From JASGKO01 sp049840595 (GTDB lineage Bacteria > Verrucomicrobiota > Verrucomicrobiia > Chthoniobacterales > Chthoniobacteraceae): 64,000 nt of DNA. Each line of letters starts with the position of its first letter. The stretch's first letter is position 1. The notes beneath the pieces were generated by a model that saw only the letters and a program-made list of their open reading frames with translations, was not told the origin of the DNA and ran no database searches. Location: assembly GCA_049840595.1 (NCBI GenBank), contig JASGKO010000018.1, positions 62,001-126,000 of the forward strand, read 5' to 3'. The translations under genes were made by a program, and so were the position numbers. Below are positions 41,658-49,837 of the stretch, in pieces.

Positions 41658-41831
41658 ATGGCCAAGAGAAATCATTACTCTCGAATGCACCGAAGCGAAG
41701 GCCGAAGGAAAGCCGGTCTCCCGCTACGTACGACGCGTAACAAGAAAAGCCCGAACACGCCGGGCCGTCTGGAGAAGAAGAAATACAATCCCTTCCTGAA
41801 GCGCCACACGCTGCACCGGGAGACCAAGTAA
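41658..41831 (+). CDS. rpmG: 50S ribosomal protein bL33, two compensating frameshifts
   Basis: The uninterrupted frame reads MAKRNHYSRM at its start but ends with canonical bL33 sequence (NKKSPNTPGRLEKKKYNPFLKRHTLHRETK). Shifting one base after codon 3 gives EIITLECTEAKAEGKPVSRY, the proper bL33 N-terminus, before the frame returns near 41,735. Two opposite indels in a core ribosomal protein argue for assembly error. It lies in the order dksA-like, rpmG, rpsR, rpsA. Confidence 0.88.
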   Translation: MAKRNHYSRMHRSEGRRKAGLPLRTTRNKKSPNTPGRLEKKKYNPFLKRHTLHRETK

Positions 41832-41834
41832 ACC

Positions 41835-42074
41835 ATGGAACCGAAAACACCGCAGCGCCGCGTCAATTTCCGCAAGGCGAACCGCATGATGCCGCGCCGC
41901 CGGCTGGACATCACCGTCGAAGCGATTGACTACAAGAATCCCGAGCTTCTGAAGAAGTTCGTCACCGAGAGCGGCAAGATCCTGCCCCGTCGCGTTACGG
42001 GCGTGGCCGCTCACCTGCACCGCAAGATCACCCGCGAAATCAAGCGGGCCCGGGCCGTGCTGCTGATGAAGTAA
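41835..42074 (+). CDS. rpsR: 30S ribosomal protein bS18
   Basis: 79 residues, intact: [25 protein letters not shown]...[32 protein letters not shown]. The [12 protein letters not shown] and RRVTG..A..HR.I..AIKRAR pattern is diagnostic of S18. It starts 3 bp after rpmG. Confidence 0.96.
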   Translation: MEPKTPQRRVNFRKANRMMPRRRLDITVEAIDYKNPELLKKFVTESGKILPRRVTGVAAHLHRKITREIKRARAVLLMK

Positions 42075-42081
42075 CTTTTGC

Positions 42082-42115
42082 AACGCCCCGCGGGCTTTTT
42101 ATTCCCCGGGGCGTT
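42082..42115. terminator. Hairpin after rpsR
   Basis: AACGCCCCG pairs with CGGGGCGTT around a T-rich loop (CTTTTTATT). It follows the rpsR stop by 8 bp and is the likely end of the rpmG-rpsR transcript, though the T-run is inside the loop. Confidence 0.55.
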
Positions 42116-42318
42116 CGCCGTTTCTTCTTCAGCCCAGATCAACCAGATTTCCCTCGGTAAGGGCCGGTGCTTTGCGCCGGCTCTCTTCCTTGGTATTGAA
42201 GCAAACCGCTTGTTTTTTAACAAAAAGCGGGTAGCTTTTTTGTCCCGCAACAGGGGCCTATCTAGGCTCCCGGGATCCAACAAAGTGGCAACCGTGGCGT
42301 GTAGTAAAATCCATCATT
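42116..42318 (+). promoter_or_regulatory. rpsA leader with several alternative hairpins
   Basis: About 200 bp ahead of rpsA holds GCCGG...CCGGC (42162-42180). It also holds two mutually exclusive stems, CCGCTT..AAGCGG (42206-42230) and ACAAAAAGC..GCTTTTTTGT (42220-42243), the latter ending in a T-run. The arrangement resembles an attenuator or autoregulatory leader; this is inference. Confidence 0.4.
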
Positions 42319-44005
42319 ATGATGACCGAAATGGAACAATTGATCGCGAAATCTCTTCGCAACTTTCAAAGAAGGCAGCATTGTTAAAGGGCATATTCTC
42401 GAAGTCCGCCCTCGCGAAGTGCTCGTCGATATCGGATATAAGTCCGAAGGCGTAATCCCCACCTCCGAATTCGAGGACACCGACAGTTTTCAAGTTGGTG
42501 ACGAAGTGGAAGTCCTCCTGGAGCGTCTCGAAGACGACCAGGGCATGGTCAAACTTTCCAAGGAAAAGGCCGCCCACAAGCAGAACTGGGACAAGATCGT
42601 GAAGGTCTTCCAGGGCGACGGCCTCATCAAGGGCAAGGTCAAGGCAGTCGTTAAAGGCGGCCTGACTGTCAACATCGGCGTCGAGGCCTTCCTGCCCGGC
42701 TCGCAAATTGACATCATTCCTCCGAAGGATCTCACCCAGTTCGTCGGCAACACCTACGACTTCAAGATCGTCAAGATCAACGACGACCGCAAGAACGTCG
42801 TCCTCAGCCGCCGCGAAATCATCGAGCAGGAGCGCTCTGAGAAGCGCCAGAAGTTCCTCGAAAGCGTGAAGGTTGGCGACACCGTCACCGGCACCGTGAA
42901 GAACCTCACCGACTTCGGCGCGTTCATCGACCTCGACGGCATGGACGGCCTCCTCCACATCACCGATATGACGTGGGGCCGCCTCGGTCACCCGAGCGAA
43001 ATGCTCAAGGTCGGCCAGGAACTCGAAGTCCAGGTCCTCGACATCAACCGCGAGAAAGAGCGCGTCTCCCTCGGCCTCAAGCAGACCCAGAAGAACCCTT
43101 GGGACAAGATCGAAGAGCGCTTCCCGACCGGCACCAAGGTCAAGGGCAAGATCACGAACCTCGTGCCTTACGGCGCCTTTGTCGAAATCGAAGAGGGCGT
43201 GGAAGGTCTCATCCACGTTTCCGAACTCTCGTGGACCAAGCGCATTGCCCGTCCTTCCGACGTGCTCACGCTCGGCCAGGAAGTGGAAGCGCAGGTGCTC
43301 GGCGTCAACAAGGAGGAGCAGAAGATCTCCCTCGGCGTGCGCCAGCTCGAAGCCGATCCTTGGGACGAGATCGAGCATCGCTACATGATCGGCAAACAGG
43401 TCAAGGGCAAGGTGCGCAACCTCACCCCGTACGGCGCCTTCGTGGAGCTCGAAGAGGGCATCGACGGCATGGTGCACGTCTCCGACATGAGCTGGACCCG
43501 CAAGATCAATCACCCGAGCGAAATGCTCAAGAAGGGCGACGAGATCGAAGCGGTCGTCATCGACATCGACAAGTCCAACCAGCGTATCAGCCTCGGCGTC
43601 AAGCAGCTCGAAGACGATCCGTGGAAGATCATCGACCAGCGCTACAAGATCGGCGACCTCGTCAATGGCAAGGTGACCAAGCTCGCCAGCTTTGGCGCGT
43701 TTGTGCAGCTCGCTGACGACATCGACGGCCTCGTCCACATCTCCCAGCTCAGCGAAGACCGCGTGGAGAAGGTCAAGGACGTCCTCAAGGTCGGCCAGGA
43801 AGTGGAAGCCCGCGTGATCAAGGTGGACAAGACCGAGCGCCGCATCGGTCTCTCCGTCAAGGCCGCGAACTACTCCGAGGAAGACATCCGCCGCGAAGCC
43901 GATGCCTTCGACAGCATCAAGCCCGGCGAAGACCTCGTCGGCCTTGAGCAGGCCTTCCAGGCCGCTCAGGAAGAGTATCGCCCCGGCGACTCGAAGAAGA
44001 AGTAA
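42319..44005 (+). CDS. rpsA: 30S ribosomal protein bS1, frameshift near start
   Basis: After repair of one frame change near 42,370 the protein begins MMTEMEQLIAKSLR, continues FKEGSIVKGHILEVRPREVL, and runs about 561 residues. Six S1 RNA-binding domains are visible. The first two (GSIVKG..., LIKGKVKAVVKGGL) bind the ribosome in E. coli S1. The last four carry the G.V.G.V....GAF.......G..H.S pattern, for example VKGKITNLVPYGAFVEIEEG. S1 unfolds and recruits mRNA at the small subunit. It is preceded by a structured leader and followed by a strong terminator. Confidence 0.95.
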
Positions 44006-44030
44006 TCACGCTTCCCAGCGAAAACATTCA

Positions 44031-44062
44031 CAGGCGCTCCGGATCACCGGAGCGCCTGTTTT
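44031..44062 (+). terminator. Rho-independent terminator of rpsA
   Basis: CAGGCGCTCCGG, loop ATCA, CCGGAGCGCCTG, then TTTTACC: a perfect 12-bp GC-rich stem and T-tract, 25 bp after the rpsA stop. Confidence 0.93.
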
Positions 44063-44124
44063 ACCAGTGGTGCGTCTTCCCGGATCGGACTTGCTCTGGA
44101 GATGATCCGAATTACACTGCTGGC

Positions 44125-44337
44125 GTGCAATCTTCATATACCGCTATTGTAAAGCAGGACGGAGACTGGTGGATCGGATGGATCGAAGAAGTCCCCGGCG
44201 TGAATGGCCAGGAAAAGACAAAGGAGCAGCTTCTCCAGTCCCTGCGAGAGGTTCTGGTGGAAGCGCTTGAATTCAATCGGGAAGAAGCACGACAGGCGGC
44301 GGAGTCCGGTTATTCCGAAGAACTGGTCGTGGTATGA
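44125..44337 (+). CDS. hicB: HicB-like antitoxin
   Basis: 70 residues: YTAIVKQDGDWWIGWIEEVPGVNGQEKTKEQLLQSLREVLVEALEFNREE, the partly degraded RNase H-like fold of HicB antitoxins. It lacks a C-terminal DNA-binding extension, so autoregulation might need another factor. Its TGA overlaps the ATG of hicA (ATGA), the normal arrangement when the antitoxin comes first. Confidence 0.85.
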   Translation: MQSSYTAIVKQDGDWWIGWIEEVPGVNGQEKTKEQLLQSLREVLVEALEFNREEARQAAESGYSEELVVV

Positions 44338-44528
44338 AACGGCGGGCGCTGATTCAGCACCTGCACTCCCACGGTTGTATTTTGTTGAGAGAGGGTGGCA
44401 ACCATTCGTGGTGGGCAAACCCTGCCAAGAACAAGCGGTCTGCGGTTCCGAGACATGCCGAGATCAATGATCTTCTCGTCCGAAAGATCTGCAAAGATCT
44501 GGATGTCTCCAAACCGATGGGGACGTAG
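44334..44528 (+). CDS. hicA: HicA-like mRNA interferase toxin
   Basis: 64 residues: MKRRALIQHLHSHGCILLREGGNHSWWANPAKNKRSAVPRHAEIND. The small dsRBD-like HicA fold carries the catalytic His in GGNHSWW. HicA cleaves mRNA independently of the ribosome unless bound by HicB. Intact and overlapping hicB by 4 bp, it appears functional. Confidence 0.9.
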   Translation: MKRRALIQHLHSHGCILLREGGNHSWWANPAKNKRSAVPRHAEINDLLVRKICKDLDVSKPMGT

Positions 44529-44947
44529 TCTGTAACTACGGACAATTGCCCGCTTTTTTCCCGGGGAGGGGGTAACGTGGCTTCGGGGGGCGGGGATGGG
44601 ATTGGCAGGGATGGTCGCGGGGACGGTTTGTCCGTTACCAAATTGCCTGGGAACGCCGTTGCGCCCGGCGAAGTGAAACTTTGCAATTCAAGGGGGCGCT
44701 CCCAACTTGGGAGCGGGCGCGGCGGTCAATGCGCCGGATGATCCGGAAATGCTCGCCTCCAGGCTGCCTGGCAGGCTTTACGCTGGGCTTGTGTTAGGTT
44801 AACGGGATGTCTATCGGAGTGGTCGTTGCGGGTGATATGGAGATTAGTTTTTTCCGGGCGCGACTTAGCCGCGACTGGCCGCTACGCGACTACTACCCGA
44901 CCGCTACTGAACTGCCGCTGGACTGCCGCTGGACTGCGGTTCGGTCG
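44529..44947. other. Intergenic stretch with small hairpins, no gene recognised
   Basis: Contains a perfect small palindrome CGCTCCCAA-C-TTGGGAGCG at 44697-44715, and short direct repeats (TGCCGCTGGAC twice at about 44919-44940, and several GCGACT/CGCTAC variants from 44868). No convincing coding region on either strand. Confidence 0.5.
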
Positions 44948-45313
44948 CTACTTTTTCTTTTCGGGGGTCGGACGGGGCGTCGGGTCCACCGGGGCCGCAT
45001 TGGCATTGATGGTGGCGGCGACGGTTTCGTCGAAGGAATCGGGGGTCACATCCACGCGCATCCCGGCTTCCAGGTGATCGATGGTGGTGGACTGGCCATC
45101 GAAGGTGACTTCCGTGCTGGAGGTGATTTTGTAGGTCTTTTCCCCGTGCGGCAATTTCACCGTGATAGAGCTGGCGCTCACGGAGCCAATGACGGTGTGG
45201 CTGGGTGGTGGCGTGGGTTTGGCCGCAGGGATTTTATGTTTCGAAGATCCGAAGACGACCATGGGGGCAAGGACGAGGATCAACAGCAGTGAGATCAGCG
45301 AATTGGGGCGCAT
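44948..45313 (-). CDS. Small exported protein, DUF5666-like
   Basis: About 121 residues from the ATG at 45313, preferred because it starts a signal peptide (MRPNSLISLLLILVLAPMVVF). The mature part has a Pro/Lys linker, then VIGSVSASSITVKLPHGEKTYKITSSTEVTFDGQ cut by DHLEAGMRVDVTPDSFDE. It looks like a small OB-type beta-barrel of the DUF5666 kind. The tail is Pro/Lys-rich. Function unknown. Confidence 0.65.
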   Translation of the reverse strand: MRPNSLISLLLILVLAPMVVFGSSKHKIPAAKPTPPPSHTVIGSVSASSITVKLPHGEKTYKITSSTEVTFDGQSTTIDHLEAGMRVDVTPDSFDETVAATINANAAPVDPTPRPTPEKKK

Positions 45314-45376
45314 ATGGAGCAAGCAAACGGCCCGAGGGGAGCGAAATCAAGCGCCGGTCGCTTTACAAGCTGGCAA

Positions 45377-46819
45377 TCAAGCCGACCGGCCCTGCGGGGT
45401 TGCCGCTTTGGGGAGCATGAGGGTGAACTGCAACTGCGAGGGGGGGAGAAGTTTTGCCGTCAATTCCCCCTGCAGCAGGTGGGCAAATTCACGGGCGAGG
45501 CTGAGCCCGAGCCCGAAGTGAGCGGAAGCGGTGCGGGCCGAATCCTTGCGCCAGAAGCGTTCAAAGAGCAGGGGCACCTCGTCGGCCGCGAGATCGCTTT
45601 GATTGGCAAAAAGCAGGCATATTCCGTCCTCCTCGACGCGGGCCTCGATGGTGAAAACACTTCCGGCCAGCGCGTAGCGGGCCGCATTGGTGCAGAGGTT
45701 GGAGAGGATGACGCCGAAGAGCGTTTCGTCGGTGGTCAGGGAAAGGCCGGGAGGAATCTTCGGCGCAAAAATCAGCCCGCGCTTTTCCGCGATGGGCTGG
45801 CAGGGGGGCCAGGCTTTGGCGATGGCGGTCGCGAGTTCCACCGGTTGGAACTCCAGCACCTGGCCCGCGTTTTCGGTGCGGGTGAGATCGAGCAAGCGGG
45901 TGGTGAGCGACTCCATGCGGCGCGCGGTCGAAAGGACATCCTGCCAGCATTCCACGCGCTCGGCCTCGGTGCCGGGGGTGGTGAGATTGACGTCGGCGAG
46001 CGAGCGCAGCTCCGCCAGCGGGGTGCGGAGTTCATGCGCGGCGGTGGCGGTGAAACGGCTCTCGCGGGCGAAGGTGGATTCGAGCCGGGCGAGGAGTTGG
46101 TTGAGCGCAGCGGCGATAGGGCGAAGCTCGCTGACGAGGGGGTCGAGCGCAAACCGGTGGTGCAGCGATTTCACATCCATCGCGGCGACTTCGTGGCCCA
46201 GGCGATCGACCAGCCGCAAGCCGCCGCGCACGCTCCAGTGGACGAGCCCGGCAAAGGCGAGCAGGGAAAGCCCGCCAACCGACCACAGAATCCATTGGAA
46301 AACTTCGATCGCATGATCCATTGGGTGGCGATCACGAGCGACGATCAATACGGCGTGCGGAGGAGCAGTCGCGGAATGTTCATCGTCCTCCTCATCATTC
46401 ACGCTAAACGGAAGACTGAGGGCCCGCACCCGCATCTGCGGTGAAAGTTGGAGATCAAAAGCGCTGGGCTGCTCGCGGGAGTCGGAATGGAAAAATAATT
46501 CCTGCCGGCCGAGCGATGGAGAGACCTGCAGGAGCAGGCCACCATCCGTGTAGAGAGCGAAAAATTCACCGCTGTTCACGTGCCCGTATTGCGGAAAGGT
46601 ATCCCCGTAATCGACCGAGAGGCGGCCGTGTCCGATGGGAAAAGACCGTTTTTGTTCGACCTGCGTGGCCAGCGATTTCGCGGTGGCGAGCAGTGCGGAA
46701 TCAAACTCCTCCAGCAGCAAGTGCTCGACCTGCCACTTGAGGACGAAGGTCACGGCCACGAGCAGCAATCCCCCTCCGAGCAACAACCGCAGCAATAAAC
46801 CGGTGCGCAGGGATTTCAT
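45377..46819 (-). CDS. Two-component sensor histidine kinase
   Basis: About 480 residues from the ATG at 46819. Two membrane helices (about residues 5-28 and 170-190) flank a periplasmic sensor region. A HAMP-like linker follows, then the dimerisation H-box FTATAAHELRTPLAELRSL with phospho-acceptor His, N-box NLCTNAARYA and G-box GLGLSLAREFAHLLQG. Its ATG overlaps the stop of the response regulator (ATGA), so the pair is co-translated. The stimulus is unknown; the PepSY-like periplasmic gene upstream is a plausible partner. Confidence 0.92.
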   Translation of the reverse strand: MKSLRTGLLLRLLLGGGLLLVAVTFVLKWQVEHLLLEEFDSALLATAKSLATQVEQKRSFPIGHGRLSVDYGDTFPQYGHVNSGEFFALYTDGGLLLQVSPSLGRQELFFHSDSREQPSAFDLQLSPQMRVRALSLPFSVNDEEDDEHSATAPPHAVLIVARDRHPMDHAIEVFQWILWSVGGLSLLAFAGLVHWSVRGGLRLVDRLGHEVAAMDVKSLHHRFALDPLVSELRPIAAALNQLLARLESTFARESRFTATAAHELRTPLAELRSLADVNLTTPGTEAERVECWQDVLSTARRMESLTTRLLDLTRTENAGQVLEFQPVELATAIAKAWPPCQPIAEKRGLIFAPKIPPGLSLTTDETLFGVILSNLCTNAARYALAGSVFTIEARVEEDGICLLFANQSDLAADEVPLLFERFWRKDSARTASAHFGLGLSLAREFAHLLQGELTAKLLPPSQLQFTLMLPKAATPQGRSA

Positions 46820-47481
46820 GAGGTCGGCACGGAAAAGACGTAGCCGAGCCCGCGGCGGGTCTGGATGAAGTGCGCGCCGATTTTTCGGCGCAGGGCGTAG
46901 ATGGTGGAGTCCACGACGTTGCTCATCGGCTCCACGAGCTCGTCGTAGATGTGGGCCTCGATCTCCATCCGGCGCACCACCTGGCCCTGGCGGAGCGCGA
47001 GGTATTCGAGCAGACGCCATTCGCGGGCGGTGAGGGAAATCGGTTCGTCGGCGACCAGGAGCTGGCGGGCGGAGAGGTCGAGCTTCATCGGGCCCAGCTC
47101 CAGCGCGGTCGTCTTCTCGCCGTAGTTGCGGCGGCAGAGCGCTTCGACGCGCGCGATGAGTTCCTCCATCGCGAAGGGTTTTACCAGATAATCGTCCGCA
47201 CCGAGGCGCAATCCTTCCACGCGGTCTTTCACGGTATCCTTCGCCGTGAGGAGCAGGATGTGGGTCTGGTTGCGCGAAGCGCGCAGGCGGCGGAGCACGG
47301 TGAGCCCGTCCACGCGCGGGAGCATGATGTCGAGGATGACGGCGTCGTAGGTGTGCAGCTCGATTTCATCGAGGCCCTCCTCGCCATCGGCCACCGCATC
47401 CACCGCAAAGCCAGCATAGCGCAACGCGCGGCAAATGGAGCGGCGCAGGATTTCCGAATCTTCCACTACGAGGAGTCGCAT
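46816..47481 (-). CDS. OmpR/PhoB-family response regulator
   Basis: About 221 residues from the ATG at 47481 (MRLLVVEDSEILRRSICRAL). The receiver domain shows the acidic pocket ED, phospho-acceptor Asp in AVILDIMLPRVDG, the Thr in LLLTAKD and the Lys in YLVKPF. The C-terminal winged helix (SLTAREWRLLEYLALRQGQVV...STIYALRRKIG) binds DNA. It overlaps the kinase gene by 4 bp. Confidence 0.95.
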   Translation of the reverse strand: MRLLVVEDSEILRRSICRALRYAGFAVDAVADGEEGLDEIELHTYDAVILDIMLPRVDGLTVLRRLRASRNQTHILLLTAKDTVKDRVEGLRLGADDYLVKPFAMEELIARVEALCRRNYGEKTTALELGPMKLDLSARQLLVADEPISLTAREWRLLEYLALRQGQVVRRMEIEAHIYDELVEPMSNVVDSTIYALRRKIGAHFIQTRRGLGYVFSVPTS

Positions 47482-47496
47482 ACAGGGGACGGGGTC

Positions 47497-47524
47497 GCTC
47501 CGCCAGTTTTGCAACTGGCGGAGC
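47497..47524. terminator. Perfect palindrome between PepSY-like gene and response regulator
   Basis: GCTCCGCCAGTT, loop TTGC, AACTGGCGGAGC. It lies after the PepSY-like gene and before the response regulator start on the minus strand. No T-run follows, so it could be an intercistronic stabilising hairpin rather than a full terminator. Confidence 0.5.
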
Positions 47525-47547
47525 CTCCCACGCAACATGTTATTGAA

Positions 47548-48072
47548 TTAATCCTTCTCTTCTTTTTCGCCTTTTTCGCCCTTCTCGCCTTTTTCACCGG
47601 CTTCCTCTTCGTCGGCCGATTCACGCTTGGTGATCGCGCCGGAGGCATCGGCGGTGACTTCCTTGCCACCGATTTCGATTTCGTAGGTGGTCTTGCCGTC
47701 GGCCTGGACTTCCTCCGGGGTGCCGAGCTTGGCGCCGGCGGCCTCGGTCTTGAAGGCGCTGCTCACGGCGGCGGGGAGCTCGCTCAAGGTGATTTTTTTC
47801 TCCACGTCGAGCACTTTGCCCGCGGGGGTGACGGATGCTTCGAAGGAGTGGCCGCCGCTGGTCCACGTGGCTTCGAAGACCGCGGTTCCATCTTCATCGC
47901 CCGAGGTGACCTTGGTGAGGGTCGCCCCGCCGGCGGCCTGCTGCAGCGCTGCGGCGGCAGGGGCGGGGACTTGATCGAGGCTGATCGGTTTGTCTTCCTC
48001 TTCCGCTTGGAGCGAGGTGGTGGTGAAGGCCAGAGCGGCCAGGCACAATGGGAGCAAGGTGGTATTTTTCAT
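47548..48072 (-). CDS. Secreted PepSY-like protein with acidic/Lys repeat tail
   Basis: 174 residues. A signal peptide (MKNTTLLPLCLAALAFTTTSLQA) is followed by two PepSY-like units: VPAPAAAALQQAAGGATLTKVTSG...AVFEATWTSGGHSFEASVTPAGKVLDVEKK, then SELPAAVSSAFKTEAAGAKL...TTYEIEIGGKEVTADASGAI. A C-terminal GEKGEKGEK tail ends it. PepSY-like domains are periplasmic and often encoded beside two-component systems that sense envelope or metal stress, as here. Confidence 0.75.
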   Translation of the reverse strand: MKNTTLLPLCLAALAFTTTSLQAEEEDKPISLDQVPAPAAAALQQAAGGATLTKVTSGDEDGTAVFEATWTSGGHSFEASVTPAGKVLDVEKKITLSELPAAVSSAFKTEAAGAKLGTPEEVQADGKTTYEIEIGGKEVTADASGAITKRESADEEEAGEKGEKGEKGEKEEKD

Positions 48073-48135
48073 TTAGGGTTATGGTTTGGGTTTTTCCGAG
48101 GTCTCGTGCTTGAGACGCCTGAAGCATCGCTCCGC

Positions 48136-48225
48136 TAAATGATGAGAAGATGATGGGGGGTGAGGAAATTTAGCATTTAGGAAATAACATTTAGGAAGTT
48201 TTGGAAATGGCCTGCGGCGGCGGTG
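48136..48225. repeat. Interspersed repeat family A, copy 2
   Basis: AAATTTAGCATTTAGGAAAT then TAACATTTAGGAAGTTTTGG and AAATGGCCTGCGGCGG, preceded by ATGATGAGAAGATGATGGGG. The same series occurs at 58527-58632 and inverted at 29165-29206. Confidence 0.7.
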
Positions 48226-48233
48226 GCAGGGAG

Positions 48234-48317
48234 AGTCCGCGAAAAACGCGAAAGACGCGAAAAAGGGGCGGCTGCATTTTCGTGTGCTTGGCGTTTTTCG
48301 CGGACCTGAAAATTCTG
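48234..48317. repeat. Palindromic interspersed repeat family C, copy 1
   Basis: GTCCGCGAAAAACGCG on the left is complementary to GGCGTTTTTCGCGGAC on the right, around a GGGGCGGCTGCATTTTCGTG core. Close copies lie at 54847-54968 and 56471-56580. Confidence 0.8.
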
Positions 48318-48504
48318 CGCGGAGAAAAGGGGCCGCTCGGTAAGGAACAGGAAAGATCGGCCTTGCCCTTTTTGCTTTGGTTGGAGACCCTGTGATGCGT
48401 GGATACTGAATCTCAGGCGCGCCTCTCGGTTGGTCACTGGATGAGAAGAAACTTCTGGCAAAAGGTTCGTCTTATCAAGCGAATGTCTCTTTCACCCAAT
48501 ACGC

Positions 48505-48511
48505 GTTAGGC
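48505..48511 (+). other. Left-most integron core site (GTTAGGC)
   Basis: GTTAGGC sits 10 bp before the first cassette gene, the same distance as at true cassette junctions further on. No upstream attC arms are visible, so it may be a recombination point of a lost attI, or the left edge of an eroded array. Confidence 0.5.
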
Positions 48512-48520
48512 CACCAGAAC

Positions 48521-48935
48521 ATGCCTCCCAGTCCCCTCAGCCTTACACCGGCAAATACTCCGCCATCCGTTTACGAGGCGTCAGCGGTGCTGGCTTTGTA
48601 CAGTATTTCCTGTGTTGTTCGTTTCAATCAGCATCGCCATGCTGCTCGCCCGCATTCCTCGTCCGCCGTATTTCGCCTACTTTTGCGCCTTTGGTGCGCT
48701 TGGCTCGATGAGCTTGTGTTTGGCCACCGGCAACAGTCCGTTCTCGGCTCTCGCTTTTTACATTGCGTTTCCGATCTGCCCATTACTGATGCTACGCAAT
48801 CTCTTCGTCCTACGCTCGCGTCCAGAAGGGTCCGTCTTCCACACGGGTGCCCGTTGGGCATCCTTCCTCTCCTTGGCTGTCATCGGGCTGCTGCTTTTAT
48901 GGACACTTTGCGATATGTTCCGCCCCACGGCCTGA
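48521..48935 (+). CDS. Cassette gene 1: small multi-helix membrane protein, probably frameshifted
   Basis: Starting at ATG 48521 (MPPSPLSLTPANTPPSVYEA) and changing frame near 48,612 gives about 138 residues with four hydrophobic helices: VSISIAMLLARI, FAYFCAFGALGSMSLCLA, FSALAFYIAFPICPLLMLR, LSLAVIGLLLLWTLC. Without a shift, a GTG at 48612 would give 107 residues. The stop codon lies in GCCTGAG, a decayed attC core. Function unknown; membrane proteins of this size are frequent in integron cassettes. Confidence 0.6.
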
Positions 48936-48936
48936 G

Positions 48937-49002
48937 CATACGTGCAAAGTGCAATCATTTCAGTAGGCGGCTCTTTCCATTTGTTCGATTTGCACGTATG
49001 CA
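48937..49002. repeat. 66-bp palindrome, family D copy 1
   Basis: GCATACGTGCAAA at the left end and TTTGCACGTATGC at the right end are perfect inverse complements. A related copy with the same arm sequence and spacing lies at 54991-55054. Confidence 0.75.
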
Positions 49003-49214
49003 CGGGCTGAGCTTGCCGCCGCTACTGATCCAAAAGTTTGGGCTTGCCGCCAGAACCGTCTGTTTTCATATTTGGAAAAAAGCGCAGCCCACGATCAGGG
49101 TCGACAGGCTTTGCGCAAGGCGAGCAGGATTAGACTCCAAACCCTAGGTGAAAATGAGGCAATTGCAAACACCCGACAGAGAGATCTCCGGTATTAGACC
49201 CCAAACCTGCCTGG

Positions 49215-49240
49215 ATTATACCCCATCTTTGGGGTATAAT
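49215..49240. promoter_or_regulatory. Palindrome containing a TATAAT box before cassette 2
   Basis: ATTATACCCC, loop ATCTTT, GGGGTATAAT. The right arm ends in a consensus -10 TATAAT 35 bp upstream of the next gene. It may be a terminator of cassette 1 or a promoter/operator for cassette 2. Confidence 0.4.
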
Positions 49241-49274
49241 ACCCGTTAGGTGCTTCCTCGCGCGTCCTGAAATC

Positions 49275-49709
49275 ATGAGCGATGACTTGCCAACCATTCC
49301 TTTGGATCGCATCAGACCTTGCGAGGGTCAGCTATGGTGGTCCTCGCCTGATAGCTCAGGGCGTGCGGCAGTATCCTTGAAGATACCGCTGGAGCCTTTC
49401 GACTCCGGTCTTGATTACATTCCGCAGCCCGAGACTCCGATCATTCAGCTCTACGATTTTTCTCTGGATGCGCCCAACCCGTTCGCAGCCTGCGGAAAGA
49501 CTTTCGATCTGGGAGACACTCAGCAAGGTGGTTCGGTTTGCATCGGCCACAGCCACAATCCTACCGATGTCCTTCAGCTTTCCCTCCGTCACCTTAGCGA
49601 CGCCCTGTTCGAGGTTCGCCTCCATCTCTACCTCGACTTCGAGTTTGAGGGCGTCGGAGAGAGCGCCGATCTATTTCTCACCGCAACCGTTCGACACGTC
49701 CCCGAATGA
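49275..49709 (+). CDS. Cassette gene 2: protein of unknown function
   Basis: 144 residues, intact: SDDLPTIPLDRIRPCEGQLW ... PFDSGLDYIPQPETPIIQLYDFSLDAP ... LSDALFEVRLHLYLDFEFEG. No signal peptide or membrane helix. It looks like a soluble beta-rich protein and matches no family I know. It is flanked by a GTTAGGT core on the left and a full attC on the right, so it is a complete cassette. Confidence 0.7.
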   Translation: MSDDLPTIPLDRIRPCEGQLWWSSPDSSGRAAVSLKIPLEPFDSGLDYIPQPETPIIQLYDFSLDAPNPFAACGKTFDLGDTQQGGSVCIGHSHNPTDVLQLSLRHLSDALFEVRLHLYLDFEFEGVGESADLFLTATVRHVPE

Positions 49710-49719
49710 ACTCGGAAGC

Positions 49720-49830
49720 GCCTAACCATGCGCTGCAGCGAACAGGCGGAGCCGTTTTGGATCGGGCGTTTTTCCTGTTGTCCGGGCGCTTGCTTTTTCC
49801 GCGCCTGTCGCTGAGCTTTTGTCGTTAGAC
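49720..49830 (+). other. attC site 2
   Basis: R'' GCCTAAC, L'' arm GCGCTGCAGCGAAC, L' arm GTCGCTGAGC, R' GTTAGAC. The L arms pair (GCTGCAGCGA with TCGCTGAGC) leaving one unpaired G, the extrahelical base typical of attC. 111 nt. Confidence 0.9.
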
Positions 49831-49837
49831 TGCTATC

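Larger units (their letters stand above)
48930..49251 (+). other. Decayed or interrupted attC site of cassette 1
   Basis: Begins with GCCTGAG (a GCCTAAC variant) at the gene stop and ends with core GTTAGGT at 49245-49251, 23 bp before the next gene. The 320-bp length is too great for an attC. A 66-bp palindrome (48937-49002) and other short repeats fill it, so the site is probably disrupted. Confidence 0.4.

Noticed and set aside
44125..44528. hicBA considered as a further integron cassette
   Set aside because: Toxin-antitoxin pairs are common cassettes, but no attC or GTTRRRY/RYYYAAC core flanks this pair and a strong rpsA terminator lies directly upstream.
44928..47020. Integrase (intI) or phage integrase near the array
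   Set aside because: Looked through both strands from 44 to 60 kb for a tyrosine recombinase with the R..HxxR..Y pattern and IntI-specific patch; none seen. Flanking genes are a two-component system and a secreted protein.
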